Part shown: positions 44,916 through 54,495 of the stretch, one piece after another
Numbering within the stretch: the first letter of the stretch is position 1
Layout of the letters: each line of letters opens with the position of its first letter
NCBI RefSeq assembly: GCF_001422545.1
Contig: NZ_LMLE01000006.1
Location: forward strand, 176,982 to 240,981
DNA length: 64,000 nucleotides
Direction of reading: 5' to 3'
Source: Pedobacter sp. Leaf41
Lineage (GTDB): Bacteria > Bacteroidota > Bacteroidia > Sphingobacteriales > Sphingobacteriaceae
The notes under the pieces: model-generated
What the model was told of the DNA's origin: nothing
The model's database searches: none
What the model saw: only the letters and a program-made list of their open reading frames with translations
Position numbers and translations under genes: made by a program

Positions 44916-45192
44916 TTCTCGATTTGCTACATAAGATATGTTGAGTATAAGCTTCGAGGTAAGTCCCTGCATATTTTCTTGTTTTGTTCAAATTACTATT
45001 TGCCAATGCCTAGTCTCATTCTTTAATTTTTCCAGATGATGATTTAATAAATAATACGGAACCTGAAGAAAAAATCATTAGATCTATATTCTTTGTGAGT
45101 TTCAATTTGGGTCGCCATTGATGACAGCTTATTTGACTAATATTTAATTTGTTTTGATTTGAATTACCGGTCTATTGAACTTATGTGGTTTG

Positions 45193-46224
45193 TTAAAGCA
45201 GGATGCTGTTTACTTCCGCTACAAAACGTTCCACTTTTTTTGTGCTAAAAAAACTTGATAGAACCAACACATCTTCTTTCTGGCTTCCCGGTTTAAAAAA
45301 ATATACCTGTACATCGGTTCCCGAATAAATCATATTAGTTGATTTTCTAACCGTTTGGATTCCATTGAAATCATCAAATGAATAAGTTCTGTTTCCCAAT
45401 CCGATAGGGTTTTTTCGCGTGAGCATTCTGGAACCCTTGTCAAGAGTGATTTCGGTAAAACCCGACAGGATAATCGCTGGTCCTCCAACCAGGGTAAAAA
45501 GCAGAAAGCAAACTCTCCCGATATTAAAGCCGCCGCCCAGCCATGCATAGGGTGTAATTTCATGAATGCCTATAGCCAAAAGACAAACGCCAAGTAGAAG
45601 GCTGCCGATTGTGTTTCTTTTAAGAATGTATGCGCCACCATTTGGGATAAAAAACTTATACTCATCAATATACTGTGGGGCGAAATCTCCCGGGCTATCA
45701 TGCGCCTCCAGATGACGGTGTAGAGGGGTGATCACCTCATCGACAAATGCGATTGCATTGGGATCATCATTTTTTCCATAACTGGATGATACCAATATCC
45801 CTTTTCCATATCGGTCATTTTTTTTAAATAACCTGTAGGTATAAGAACCAGCCATGTTGGAAACAGGTGAAATACCGTATATTTTAGAAAATGGAAGGGA
45901 GGATATGGTCAAAAAGCCCATTAGTTTTTTTCGCATGACGCCCGCACTAATGTCAAACTCTACAGATGTGCCCGCCCAAAGGATGAATAAGGCAACTACC
46001 ACTATCAGGATAATAAGTATTGGCAGGGAAGAAGTAAAAGAATTTCGGAGATAATAAAGATAGACCAGGTATCCGCTCAGAAAAAAAATGGACAGTACGG
46101 CAGCAAGAATATAGGATAGGCCATATGGGTAAACTGTTATACGGTCCGGCTCAATCCGCCAACGGGTTTTCGATAATGATTTCAATGACAAGGGCTTTAA
46201 TTTTTTAACATCTAAACACTTCAT
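45193..46224 (-). CDS. Membrane protein of unknown function with PH-like regions
   Basis: The most likely start is the ATG at 46224, giving 343 residues; the longer frame to 46341 adds a polar leader with no support. There are two pairs of membrane helices (about 37-80 and 225-275). Each is followed by a beta-rich soluble stretch (VEFDISAGVMRKKLMGF; TEITLDKGSRMLTRKN) of the kind found in bacterial PH-like/YcxB proteins. The function is unknown and no partner gene adjoins. Confidence 0.65.
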   Translation of the reverse strand: MKCLDVKKLKPLSLKSLSKTRWRIEPDRITVYPYGLSYILAAVLSIFFLSGYLVYLYYLRNSFTSSLPILIILIVVVALFILWAGTSVEFDISAGVMRKKLMGFLTISSLPFSKIYGISPVSNMAGSYTYRLFKKNDRYGKGILVSSSYGKNDDPNAIAFVDEVITPLHRHLEAHDSPGDFAPQYIDEYKFFIPNGGAYILKRNTIGSLLLGVCLLAIGIHEITPYAWLGGGFNIGRVCFLLFTLVGGPAIILSGFTEITLDKGSRMLTRKNPIGLGNRTYSFDDFNGIQTVRKSTNMIYSGTDVQVYFFKPGSQKEDVLVLSSFFSTKKVERFVAEVNSILL

Positions 46225-46505
46225 GAGTGATTTGGTTTTGCCGATTTTTAAGGAAACCATAAGTAAGAAGGAAGTGGTAACGGGAGGGAGGATACCTTCA
46301 TTTTTCGAAAATGAAAACTTGCTATTTATATTTCTTTGCAATCGAAAAAATAGAATAATCGCTTTCGCCTATTTGAAAGGTGTGACAAATGTCAATGTCA
46401 TTTTGTGTTATCTGACTTCGTTTCCCCTCGCCGTTAGTTCTCATTTTTGTTTAAGCACTTCAATGTACTGGTGCTCATTTTTGAACAATAATAAGCGATA
46501 TCAAT

Positions 46506-47933
46506 ATGAAAACACAAACCAGCAAAACAGATCCAATTTATTATCAGGATGCAAGTACTTTGGCAGATTTGATCCGTAGGCGAGAAATATCACCGGTAGA
46601 AGTTGTAAAAGTACATCTCGACCGTATTGAGGCTCAGAATCCAGCTATCAATGCTATTGTCACAGTTGCAGAGCACGCATTAAAGTCCGCAAAAGATGCG
46701 GAAGCGGCAATTATGCGGGGCGATAAAGTTGGGCCTTTGCATGGCGTCCCGTTTACGGTAAAAGATTCAATAGACACTGCAAATGTTCTGACCCAGCGGG
46801 GTTCGCCGATTTTTAAAGGACGTACTCCAGAACAAGATGCCACCAGCGTTGCACGGATGAAAAAAGCTGGCGGGATTCTGCTTGCCAAAACCAATCTACC
46901 AGAGTTTTCTTACTGGATAGAAAGTGATAACTTACTCAGCGGCAGGTCTAACAACCCATGGGGCCTGAGCCGCACACCAGGCGGTTCCAGTGGGGGTGAA
47001 TCAGCCGCTATAGCCGCAGGTATGTCGCCACTTGGCTTAGGCACAGACCTTGCCATCTCGGTACGTGGACCTGCAGCCCAGACCGGGATTGTATCGCTCA
47101 AAGCTACACATGGCCGGGTACCTATGACCGGGATATGGCCGCGGGAACCTCGCCGATTCTGGCATGTTGGCCCTATGGCCCGAAGTATCCGGGATCTGGA
47201 ACTGGCTTTTTCTGTACTGTCAGGTCCCGATGGTCTTGATGCTTTTGCAAGCAGCACAGTCGGGTTCGATTCCGGAATGGGTAGCTCACCTCAGCGCAAA
47301 ATTCGCATAGGCTGGATGGTGGGGCCAGGCTTTGGTCCGGTTGATGCTGAGGTGGCCGCTACGGTAGAAGCTGCAGCGGATGCGCTGAAAAATCTTGGCC
47401 TTACCGTGGAGCCGGTGAACATACCTGCGCTTGAAAGAGATTTTGCACTTGATGTTTTCAACAAGCTACATGTAATGGAAATGAAAGAAGCATTCAGGGT
47501 GGCTACGGCAGGCAGAAGAGAGGATGAGCTTTATAAAATGGCCAAAACGATGCTCTCATTGCCCGACACGTCGATGAAAGATTTTATCGCTGCCGAACAG
47601 GCGGCTGAGCGGATAAGAGATGGCTTTGCCGGATACTTTCAAAAATACGATGTACTGCTTACCCACGTGTTGCCAATTCCTGCCCATAAGCATGGTGTAG
47701 AGGAGTTTGTGATCGATGGACAAAAAGTAGACGCAACTTATCTTCAAGGCGCTACCGTGCCGCTCAATATCACCGGCTTACCTGGAATCGCTATGCGTTT
47801 CGGCACCAGTAAGGAAGGATTACCGATCGCGGTACAGCTTGTAGGAAGTTGGCAGGCAGAATCAACGATTTTACATGTCGCTTCTTTATTGGAAAGTGTT
47901 AGCGAGGTAAATAGTCTCCACCCAATAGTATAA
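46506..47933 (+). CDS. Amidase-signature family hydrolase
   Basis: This 475-residue amidase has the Ser-cisSer-Lys triad: Lys86 in VKDSID, Ser161 in GGSSGGES and Ser185 in DLAISVRGPA. The last motif normally reads DxGGSxRxP; here AI replaces GG, leaving the nucleophile but altering the oxyanion loop. It hydrolyses amide bonds, with substrates ranging from peptides to aryl amides; lack of GatB/GatC nearby argues against GatA. The gene looks clearly GC-richer than its neighbours, suggesting horizontal transfer. Confidence 0.9.
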   Translation: MKTQTSKTDPIYYQDASTLADLIRRREISPVEVVKVHLDRIEAQNPAINAIVTVAEHALKSAKDAEAAIMRGDKVGPLHGVPFTVKDSIDTANVLTQRGSPIFKGRTPEQDATSVARMKKAGGILLAKTNLPEFSYWIESDNLLSGRSNNPWGLSRTPGGSSGGESAAIAAGMSPLGLGTDLAISVRGPAAQTGIVSLKATHGRVPMTGIWPREPRRFWHVGPMARSIRDLELAFSVLSGPDGLDAFASSTVGFDSGMGSSPQRKIRIGWMVGPGFGPVDAEVAATVEAAADALKNLGLTVEPVNIPALERDFALDVFNKLHVMEMKEAFRVATAGRREDELYKMAKTMLSLPDTSMKDFIAAEQAAERIRDGFAGYFQKYDVLLTHVLPIPAHKHGVEEFVIDGQKVDATYLQGATVPLNITGLPGIAMRFGTSKEGLPIAVQLVGSWQAESTILHVASLLESVSEVNSLHPIV

Positions 47934-47971
47934 AAACGGGAGAGGGTTGATCACAAATGATAGTCCCTCTC

Positions 47972-48553
47972 TTATTTTGGTTTCGTAAACTGTTTTCTGA
48001 TACGGCTTAAAGTTTCTCTAGATATCCCTAGATAGGAAGCTACCATATGCAAAGGGACTTTATTAAATACCTTTGGATAGGTCTTTTGAAATTCAATGTA
48101 TTTTTCTTCAGCTGAAGCGCTTATTAGTGAATAAATGCGGTGCTGGCTCGTTTCGTAACCCCGGGCCAGAAGCTTCTCGTAAAACAGTTTCAGTGCAGGT
48201 ATGGTCATCATTAAATGTTCCCAATGCTCTTTCGTCCAGATAATAACGGTGCTGGGCGCTAAGGCTTCAATATTATTTAGCGATGGTGTTCCGTGATTAT
48301 AGCTCTCCTGATCATTGATCCACCAGTTTTCTACCCCGAAACGCAAGGTATGGTCTGTTCCATCATTGCCGAACCGGTAAAGCCTGAAGCAACCCGAAGA
48401 AATGAAACAGTTGATTTTCCATACTTCGCCGTCGTGCAGAAGAGATTGCCACTTGCGTAAAGTTTTCTCCGTGCTGGCTGCACGAATGATTTTTAATTCG
48501 TCATCTGAAATTTCAACTCAATCACGTAAGTATGCTTCAAATACCTCAAACAT
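47972..48553 (-). pseudogene. Crp/Fnr-family regulator with an early nonsense codon
   Basis: From ATG 48553 the frame reads MFEVFEAYLRD, meets TGA (48518-48520), and continues without further break as a Crp-like protein. It has a cyclic-nucleotide-type beta roll (GEVWKINCFISSGCFRLYRF, TDHTLRFG), a dimerisation helix and a C-terminal helix-turn-helix VASYLGISRETLSRIRK. A single nonsense change inactivates it, unless translation restarts downstream. Restored length is 193 residues, normal for the family. Confidence 0.85.
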
Positions 48554-48705
48554 GCTCAAAGATAATTAACTAAAGGCAACAATGATTATAAATAAATGTA
48601 TCACTGTCCAAGTTACCGAACGTTTCAAAAACTGGATGGAGCTAAAATAAAAAATGGAATTTGAGGAGTATTACCTTCGTTTTGTGAGAAATTTTTTCTC
48701 TGATA

Positions 48706-49062
48706 CTAAAGCTCATTTAAATATTCTTTGAGTTCCTCTTTTAATTTATGATAGGTCATCAATTTGTGATCTAAAACAGTGATGGAATCAAAAATTTCGA
48801 CTACTCCTTCATCAGTTTGCGTAGTGGTCTCATCAATAATTGAAACTACTAATTTATCACCTATTTTCAGATCTTGGGCAGCCCATTTTATGTTTTTCTC
48901 CGCTATCGAGTCTCGCCCACTAATACTGACATTTAATGATTCGCTATTGTCGTCTCGCCTAACCCAGGTAACAATTGTTGTTACAACGCCAAAATCAGAT
49001 TCGATCTGAGCGGTCGCGATTTTTTGTCCATTTAAAGTAACTTCAAAAGCTGGTTTATTCAT
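48706..49062 (-). CDS. Small soluble protein of unknown function
   Basis: This 118-residue protein is beta-rich in its first 75 residues with a C-terminal amphipathic helix (YHKLKEELKEYLNEL). No signal peptide or known motif is seen. Size and setting among small lipoproteins and fragments would fit an immunity-type protein, but nothing in the sequence proves that. Confidence 0.55.
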   Translation of the reverse strand: MNKPAFEVTLNGQKIATAQIESDFGVVTTIVTWVRRDDNSESLNVSISGRDSIAEKNIKWAAQDLKIGDKLVVSIIDETTTQTDEGVVEIFDSITVLDHKLMTYHKLKEELKEYLNEL

Positions 49063-49148
49063 CTTGTTTTATTTGTCTTTATAATGCTCTAATACTTTTC
49101 TCGGATTTGCTTACGTTTTATGAGATTGAGTGCACGGTCTAGAACAAG

Positions 49149-49255
49149 ATCCCACCTTTGTCTAGATTATCTTTTGTATTAACGATCTGAATATCTAAAG
49201 GTGTCCCAATACCTTAAGCCAATGATTAATCCGTTCAATATGCGCATCTGGTTTA
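49149..49255 (-). pseudogene. Decayed gene tail of unknown family
   Basis: Minus-strand frames read NKPDAHIERINHWLKVLG and then, after a one-base shift, GTPLDIQIVNTKDNLDKGGILF before a stop. Together they look like the end of a real protein with one frameshift. No start codon or family could be found. Boundaries are approximate. Confidence 0.35.
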
Positions 49256-49280
49256 TTAAAATAGGTTTCTCAAATCAAAA

Positions 49281-49737
49281 CTATGGACAATTTACCGACC
49301 GGTTATAATCAGCTTCGGTAAAAGTGTAGGTGAATTTATAAGTTACATCACTTACACGTTCAGCTGTATGATTTTTTAATGTTTCTAATACTATGTACAT
49401 CATTATCCTTAATATTTACTAAACATTTTAAACCATTAAATTTAATTACTAAATCACTACTATAATATTTAAATGGGCTATTATAACTTGAAGCTTCAGG
49501 TTTTTCACCTTCACCTCTAGATTTTTCTTCAAAAATAATTGTTGATTTTGGCAGAATATTAAATTCTTCTAAGCCTGTATTATATGTAATATTATAATTC
49601 GTTTTATTTATAAATTGGTATTGACCGTATTGGTCGTAAAAGTTATCCTTTACGCAACTTCCTAAAATAGAGACAATGCTAATAATTAAGCCAAAGATTA
49701 AATAATGTTTCGACATATGCTTCTGTACCATTGTCAT
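49281..49737 (-). pseudogene. Lipoprotein, frameshifted paralogue of 50039-50500
   Basis: The first frame gives 125 residues with a lipoprotein signal (ISIVSILGSC, Cys28) and stops at 49360. In another frame the sequence continues as TYKFTYTFTEADYN(R)SVNCP to a TAG at 49281, the same ending as the intact paralogue 760 bases away. The shift probably lies near the KK run in NIKKSYS. The unbroken copy shows what the product was: a small outer-surface or periplasmic lipoprotein of unknown function. Confidence 0.75.
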
Positions 49738-49743
49738 AATTGT

Positions 49744-49929
49744 TTATAATGTTATCTTTCCACTCACCTTATGTCGTGGGGATTGCTTCATTAGATAACT
49801 TGCGTTTATACTATCAAAATATAATATTTCCATGATTTCGTCAGCATCTGCATCTATTATTTGTCACAGCATAATCAGGGTAGAATTGAGGCGGGGAAAA
49901 TTCTTATCAGGTGGATAGTTTGTCGTCAT
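49744..49929 (-). pseudogene. Possible small gene with in-frame stop
   Basis: From ATG 49929 the frame reads MTTNYPPDKNF, has TGA at codon 22, and goes on as DADADEIMEILYFDSINASYLM to a stop 7 bases before the lipoprotein copy. The second half looks protein-like. The family is unknown and support is limited. Confidence 0.35.
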
Positions 49930-50038
49930 ATTAGTTCATTTTTATTTCTGTAAAGTTTACAATAATGTTTATGATAAGAGCAGCAAAAACCTAAATTACC
50001 TGCTTCCAAAACTTCAATCTTTATTCAAAATTTCAAAA

Positions 50039-50500
50039 CTATGGGCAATTTACTGCAAGGTTATAATCTGCCTCGGTAAAGGTGTAGGTGAATTTGTAGT
50101 GACCCTCATCAATTTTTTCGATTTGATAACTATTCACATTAATTAAAGTATGTTCGCTTCTTTCTGTTGAAGTAAAGCATTTTTCTCCAATTTTTATTGT
50201 AACGGGTATTCTATTTTCTTCCCTTAAATTTATCGGGAGTGAAAAATTATAGCTGTCTGGTGAGATCGTTTTAGGCCCAATCCCTTTAACCTCAAAATAA
50301 TATTCCCCTCCATTAGCTTCAATTGCGAATTTTTTCTTGGGATAGTCCATTACTATTTTCTTGCTTGTTGAGTTTAAATAATGGAATTCAGCATATTGTG
50401 CATAATCGACTCTTTTCTTGCAAGAAAAGCCAAAAAAACTCACGCTAAAAACCCCAAGTAGTAAATAGCGCATCCAAATTGTTTTCTGTGTTATTGTCAT
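50039..50500 (-). CDS. Small lipoprotein, intact tandem copy
   Basis: This 153-residue lipoprotein starts best at ATG 50500 (MTITQKTIW), which aligns with the start of the broken paralogue; the frame from 50536 adds an unlikely leader. The lipobox is FFGFSC. The mature protein is beta-rich and ends YTFTEADYNLAVNCP, sharing its last 15 or so residues and nearby DNA with the copy at 49281-49737. The function is unknown. Confidence 0.75.
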   Translation of the reverse strand: MTITQKTIWMRYLLLGVFSVSFFGFSCKKRVDYAQYAEFHYLNSTSKKIVMDYPKKKFAIEANGGEYYFEVKGIGPKTISPDSYNFSLPINLREENRIPVTIKIGEKCFTSTERSEHTLINVNSYQIEKIDEGHYKFTYTFTEADYNLAVNCP

Positions 50501-51152
50501 AGTTATTTCTAATGTTGATTTTCCAATCTGTACCATTAGCAGCTATATATCGAGTGCATTTTGTCTTTGTATAGGATTATAAGCGTAGACGACGTATCCA
50601 ATTTTTTATTTATTGCATCATTAACACGTTCTTCTGTAAATTTATTAAAATCTGTTTTGTGATACAAGTTTTCGGGAAATGAGTTCTGTTAAGCTTTTTT
50701 TAGTACATCTTGATTTGACCAGCTTAGGGTATGCCTGGATAGTTAGCGGATTGCATCTCGAGGCTCTTGAATGGTTCAGCACCTTGTGTAATGATCAGGA
50801 GTGTTTTCGATTTCGACAATAACTGAAATACTCATGGCTGTCGGATCTTTTTTCAAGATGTAAATTGTACTACCTTACTTTCGGGGAACTAGTATTGTCT
50901 TGATGGTTTGATGATAATTTAGCGGCCAATCGCGGGGATGAAAGTCAAAAAAACAGCACGGTTTTTAAAACTTAACGTTCCCCTTAAATACCATAGATAG
51001 TGATAGTCAACTTACTTTATGTTAGTATTAGAGTATGATGGTGCACCAGCATTTTTGAAATAGATGGTTTTCAAACAAGGATTATCGTAAATTTGGACTG
51101 AACAAAATCTTATTTATAAAGTTGTAGATGTTAATTTAAATCAGATCATATC
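50501..51152. other. Intergenic region with scattered gene-like fragments
   Basis: About 650 bases without an intact gene. On the minus strand a stretch near 50555-50690 reads FNKFTEERVNDAINKKLD then two alternative tails, one being GYVVYAYNPIQRQNALDI. On the plus strand 50679-50822 could encode 47 residues (VKLFLVHLDLTSLGYAW). Both look like debris rather than functional genes. Confidence 0.35.
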
Positions 51153-51926
51153 GTGAAATCCTTCCTCAAAAGAATCCTTTTTTCAACTGTTGCTTTCATA
51201 GCTTTATCAGCTCATGTTTATGGAGTAAAGCAGTCATTTTATTATCAGATTAAAGTATATCATTTTAAAACTGATCAGCAGGAGAAAACCATTGATGAAT
51301 ATTTAAAAACTGCTTTTTTGCCCGCGTTGCACAGCACAGGTATTAAGGATGTTGGTGTTTTTAAACCGATTGCCAAAGATACTTCAGATAGGCTGATTTA
51401 CGTTTTTATACCGCTTAAAAAGCTGACGGACTTGGATAGAATCAATACGGAGGTTGGCAAGGATAAAGCGTTTGCTGAGAAAGGAAAACTTTATTTGAAC
51501 GCGGCATACAATGAGGCTCCGTATACCCGTATAGAATCAATCATTTTGAAGGCTTTTGCTTCGATGCCGGAATATTCGCTTCCAAAACTCACTACACCTA
51601 AAAATGAACGGGTTTATGAATTAAGAAGTTACGAAGCGGCAACGGAAAATCTTTCCCGCAACAAAATTGAGATGTTCAACGATTATGAAGTCGCAATTTT
51701 TTCAAAGTTGAATTTCAATGCTGTTTTTTATGGGCAGGTGATTTCAGGTGGTAAAATGCCTAATTTAATGTATTTGACAACTTTTAATAATAAGGTCGAT
51801 CGAGATAGCCATTGGGCAGCTTTTGGTCCGGAATATAAAAAGATCAGCGGTTTGCCTCAGTATCAGTATAATGTATCCAAAAACGTCACCTTATTTTTAT
51901 ATCCAGCAGATTATTCTGACTTTTAA
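51153..51926 (+). CDS. Exported NIPSNAP-family protein
   Basis: This 257-residue protein begins at GTG 51153 and has a signal peptide (FSTVAFIALSAHVYG). Two NIPSNAP-type ferredoxin-like domains follow; the second carries YELRSYEAATENL and FFGQVISGG-like segments, with the DRDSHWAAFGPEYKKI helix typical of the family. The biochemical role of bacterial NIPSNAP proteins is not established. It is a single gene. Confidence 0.85.
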   Translation: MKSFLKRILFSTVAFIALSAHVYGVKQSFYYQIKVYHFKTDQQEKTIDEYLKTAFLPALHSTGIKDVGVFKPIAKDTSDRLIYVFIPLKKLTDLDRINTEVGKDKAFAEKGKLYLNAAYNEAPYTRIESIILKAFASMPEYSLPKLTTPKNERVYELRSYEAATENLSRNKIEMFNDYEVAIFSKLNFNAVFYGQVISGGKMPNLMYLTTFNNKVDRDSHWAAFGPEYKKISGLPQYQYNVSKNVTLFLYPADYSDF

Positions 51927-51993
51927 ACAGACAGGCTTTCCCCTCTTTTAGGAGAAGACAAAGGCTGATGTTAGTAGTTCTAAGAAGAAATTC

Positions 51994-52245
51994 TTAGGTT
52001 AACCCTCTATTTTTAATTTCTGCGGCAATAGCTTTGCTGGTTTTTTGGTAATTAATGATCAGGAACACAAAAAATAAAGGGAAAAAAGTAAAAAATCCAG
52101 GCCCGTTTTTTAGTGAACTATAGATTGCAACACCCACCAAAGCACCAATAAGTATACAGGTAATAGTTAAACTTGATTTTGCTGTCTGATGTCTTTTAAG
52201 TAGCTCTTGGTCAGATAGCTGCTTCATTTCCTGTGTCGTATTCAT
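51994..52245 (-). CDS. Small two-helix membrane protein
   Basis: This 83-residue protein has an N-terminal polar helix (QLSDQELLKRHQTAKSSL), two membrane helices (about 27-46 and 50-66) and a short polar tail. The layout matches the 80-residue protein at 53102. Neither family nor function is recognised. Confidence 0.55.
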   Translation of the reverse strand: MNTTQEMKQLSDQELLKRHQTAKSSLTITCILIGALVGVAIYSSLKNGPGFFTFFPLFFVFLIINYQKTSKAIAAEIKNRGLT

Positions 52246-52335
52246 GAGGTTAAATTTGATATTGTAATTTACAGCATTTAAAATTTCCTGTTTGCTTGAA
52301 CCACTCGATTAGAATTTGAAGGCGTTTGAAATATT

Positions 52336-53099
52336 TTAATTAATCAGTTTGATCAGTGCCATTGAAAAACCTACCAGCATCGAAATAATTAAATAAGAGA
52401 CAGGGATCATTATTGCTCTTAACAGTTTTGATTTCTTTGAATAGCCATACCCAGTAAAAAACTGGTTATAAAACCAAATACTGTAAAGGAAGCCACCTAC
52501 CACTACAAATACATAATAGAAGATTAATAGCGTAGGGATATGAGTGTAAAATATCGTAACTACTGTAAATATTAAAGCAAAAATAAGCTCTACTGCCGTC
52601 TTGTAAGAATTCAAGACCAGGTGTTCGGTATAATTAAGTTAGCCTTTTTGAACCAGAAATAGCTAAATAAAGATTAAAGGGGGATCAATATCAAAATGAT
52701 CACCTTTGGATATTTGTTGGCGAAACCCTCATAGGCACTCATTGTTTGCTTACTGTTCAATGGCATGATGTCTGATAAATGGATTTTTACATATGGCGAT
52801 AGTAAACTAGAAATGGCAAGTAAAAGAATAACCAAGGTCACAAAATTGAAAAACCTCACCCTTTTGCCCTGAATGAATTCTCTCACGCTATCACCCGGTC
52901 TTAAAATCAGCTCTTTTAGTGTAAATAAGACTCCTTAATCAACATGCCAAACACCATGAATCAGATCGTGTTCCATGAAATGAATTAATGAGTAGCGATG
53001 AGTGCTTGCTTTTTGCCCGCAATTTGCGCAGTAAGTCCCATAGATTTCCGTCTGACAATTTAAGCAGGAATGTAGATCCGGATGTTTTGAGTTTTCCAC
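52336..53099 (-). pseudogene. DUF3667 membrane protein, three lesions
   Basis: On the minus strand a complete DUF3667 protein can be assembled. It has a zinc-ribbon start (CLNCQTEIYGTYCANCGQK), HDLIHGVWHVD, GVLFTLKELILRPGDSVREFIQGKR, a membrane region, YTEHLVLNSYKTAVEL and a last helical block ending MALIKLIN. TAA interrupts after HVD (about 52936) and again after ILIPL (52674), and one frameshift falls near 52640. Separate frames of 70 and 92 residues are pieces of this gene. The GTG at 53099 is a plausible start. Confidence 0.85.
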
Positions 53100-53101
53100 T
53101 A

Positions 53102-53344
53102 TCAATTATGTCTGTTTTTTATAGCAGTATTAAGTTGACTAACTCTCATCAATATAGGTATCATCACGATCAGGCAAACTGGAACGATAGCCAGTAAATA
53201 TGCATTCTGTCTGGTAAAGGTTAAATACAATGCTAGGCTTATGGCTACAGTCATTACCAGCGCATATCCTATCGCAACACCTTTCATCAGGTTTCGCTGT
53301 TTTTTTAGGGATTCGATATTTTGATCTGAAACTTCAGTTTTCAT
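53102..53344 (-). CDS. Small two-helix membrane protein
   Basis: This 80-residue protein has a polar N-terminal helix, two membrane helices (about 20-42 and 48-66) and a polar end (MRVSQLNTAIKNRHN). It lies two bases upstream of the broken DUF3667 gene and was probably co-transcribed with it. No family is recognised. Confidence 0.55.
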   Translation of the reverse strand: MKTEVSDQNIESLKKQRNLMKGVAIGYALVMTVAISLALYLTFTRQNAYLLAIVPVCLIVMIPILMRVSQLNTAIKNRHN

Positions 53345-53644
53345 TCGTTTTTTTTATTGTTAAAGCTTCAAATTTATCAAAATATTATTATATCTCAACA
53401 TTGAGAGTTAAATTTATTTTACGTTTGCCAAAATCTTAAACAGGTAACAATTTTTCAAAAGAAGACAGGGCTGAATACGGTGAACAAAAACTGGTGAGGC
53501 ATCATCTATCATTAAACAAAACCATAATTTATTCTTGTGATATTTTAGTTTGGTTCAATAAACACTCAGCTTTCAAGCTTTAGATTATCATTAGACAGAA
53601 ATGAAACAGCCTTTCGTTTTATAGGTAGAAGCTTTGACGGTGCG

Positions 53645-54313
53645 ATGAAAAAAATGCAAATTGCAGCAAAGTTTATTCAAATGGCAAGAAAAGTAACGGA
53701 TGGCCCAGTCAGGAACAAGGAACGTACCAAGAAAAATCTGGTCGATGCACTTGGAGAAATTTTAAAAAATGATGGTTTCTCGGGAGTGAGCATCAGTAGG
53801 GTTGCTGAGAAGGCAAAGGTAGACAGAAGATTGATTTATGACTATTTCGGTGGCTTAGAGGGCTTGGTGAAAGAATACCTCAATAACAAGGACTATTGGA
53901 AAATTAGTCCGGAGGCAATCACTGAGATTGTTGAATCGAGTAAAGTAGATGATGGGAAAGCATTTGCCTACCAGGTTCTGGAAAACCAGTTCAATAGCCT
54001 AATGAGTAGCGAGGAAATGAGACGGATCATTACCTGGGGGCTGAGCGAAAAGTCATCTGTTTTAAAGGAATTAGACTCGAAGCGAGAGAATATAGGTGAT
54101 CAGCTGTTGCGTGAGATCTTCGATAAAACCTTCAATGATAGCGATAAGAATTTTCGGGCAATTTATGCGATATTGATGGGTGGAGTGTATTATCTTACAC
54201 TTCATAGCAATATGCAGGAAAACCCTTTTTGTGGTATCAACCTCCAAGAGCCATCCGGTCAGGAAGAGATTAAAAAAACCCTCAAAACAATTATCGAGCT
54301 TGCGTACACTTGA
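53645..54313 (+). CDS. TetR-family transcriptional regulator
   Basis: This 222-residue regulator has an N-terminal TetR helix-turn-helix (RTKKNLVDALGEILKNDGFSGVSISRVAEKAKVDRRLIYDYFGGLEGLVKEYL, about residues 24-76) and a helical ligand-binding C-terminal domain. The DRRLIYDYFGG recognition helix is characteristic. It probably represses an envelope or efflux gene in response to a small molecule. No target gene directly adjoins it. Confidence 0.92.
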   Translation: MKKMQIAAKFIQMARKVTDGPVRNKERTKKNLVDALGEILKNDGFSGVSISRVAEKAKVDRRLIYDYFGGLEGLVKEYLNNKDYWKISPEAITEIVESSKVDDGKAFAYQVLENQFNSLMSSEEMRRIITWGLSEKSSVLKELDSKRENIGDQLLREIFDKTFNDSDKNFRAIYAILMGGVYYLTLHSNMQENPFCGINLQEPSGQEEIKKTLKTIIELAYT

Positions 54314-54495
54314 TCCATTGCTGATCAAACCGAATTAACTTTATATTTAATCCTTAAGAATAGGGTTGTAAAATAAATTATTTGGGTTTTAGCTAACCAT
54401 TATTTTTCCTAAATTCAATGATGGTGTTGAACCTTTTTGAGATTTTATTACTCAACACAATTTTATTTTTGAATCGCTTGGCCTTACCGCCAGTT

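Noticed and set aside
46910..47257. 115-residue minus-strand frame inside the amidase
   Set aside because: It is a shadow of the GC-richer amidase gene; the plus strand has all amidase motifs.
52988..53197. 69-residue plus-strand frame
   Set aside because: It lies opposite the zinc-ribbon part of the DUF3667 pseudogene, whose conserved Cys pairs are on the minus strand.
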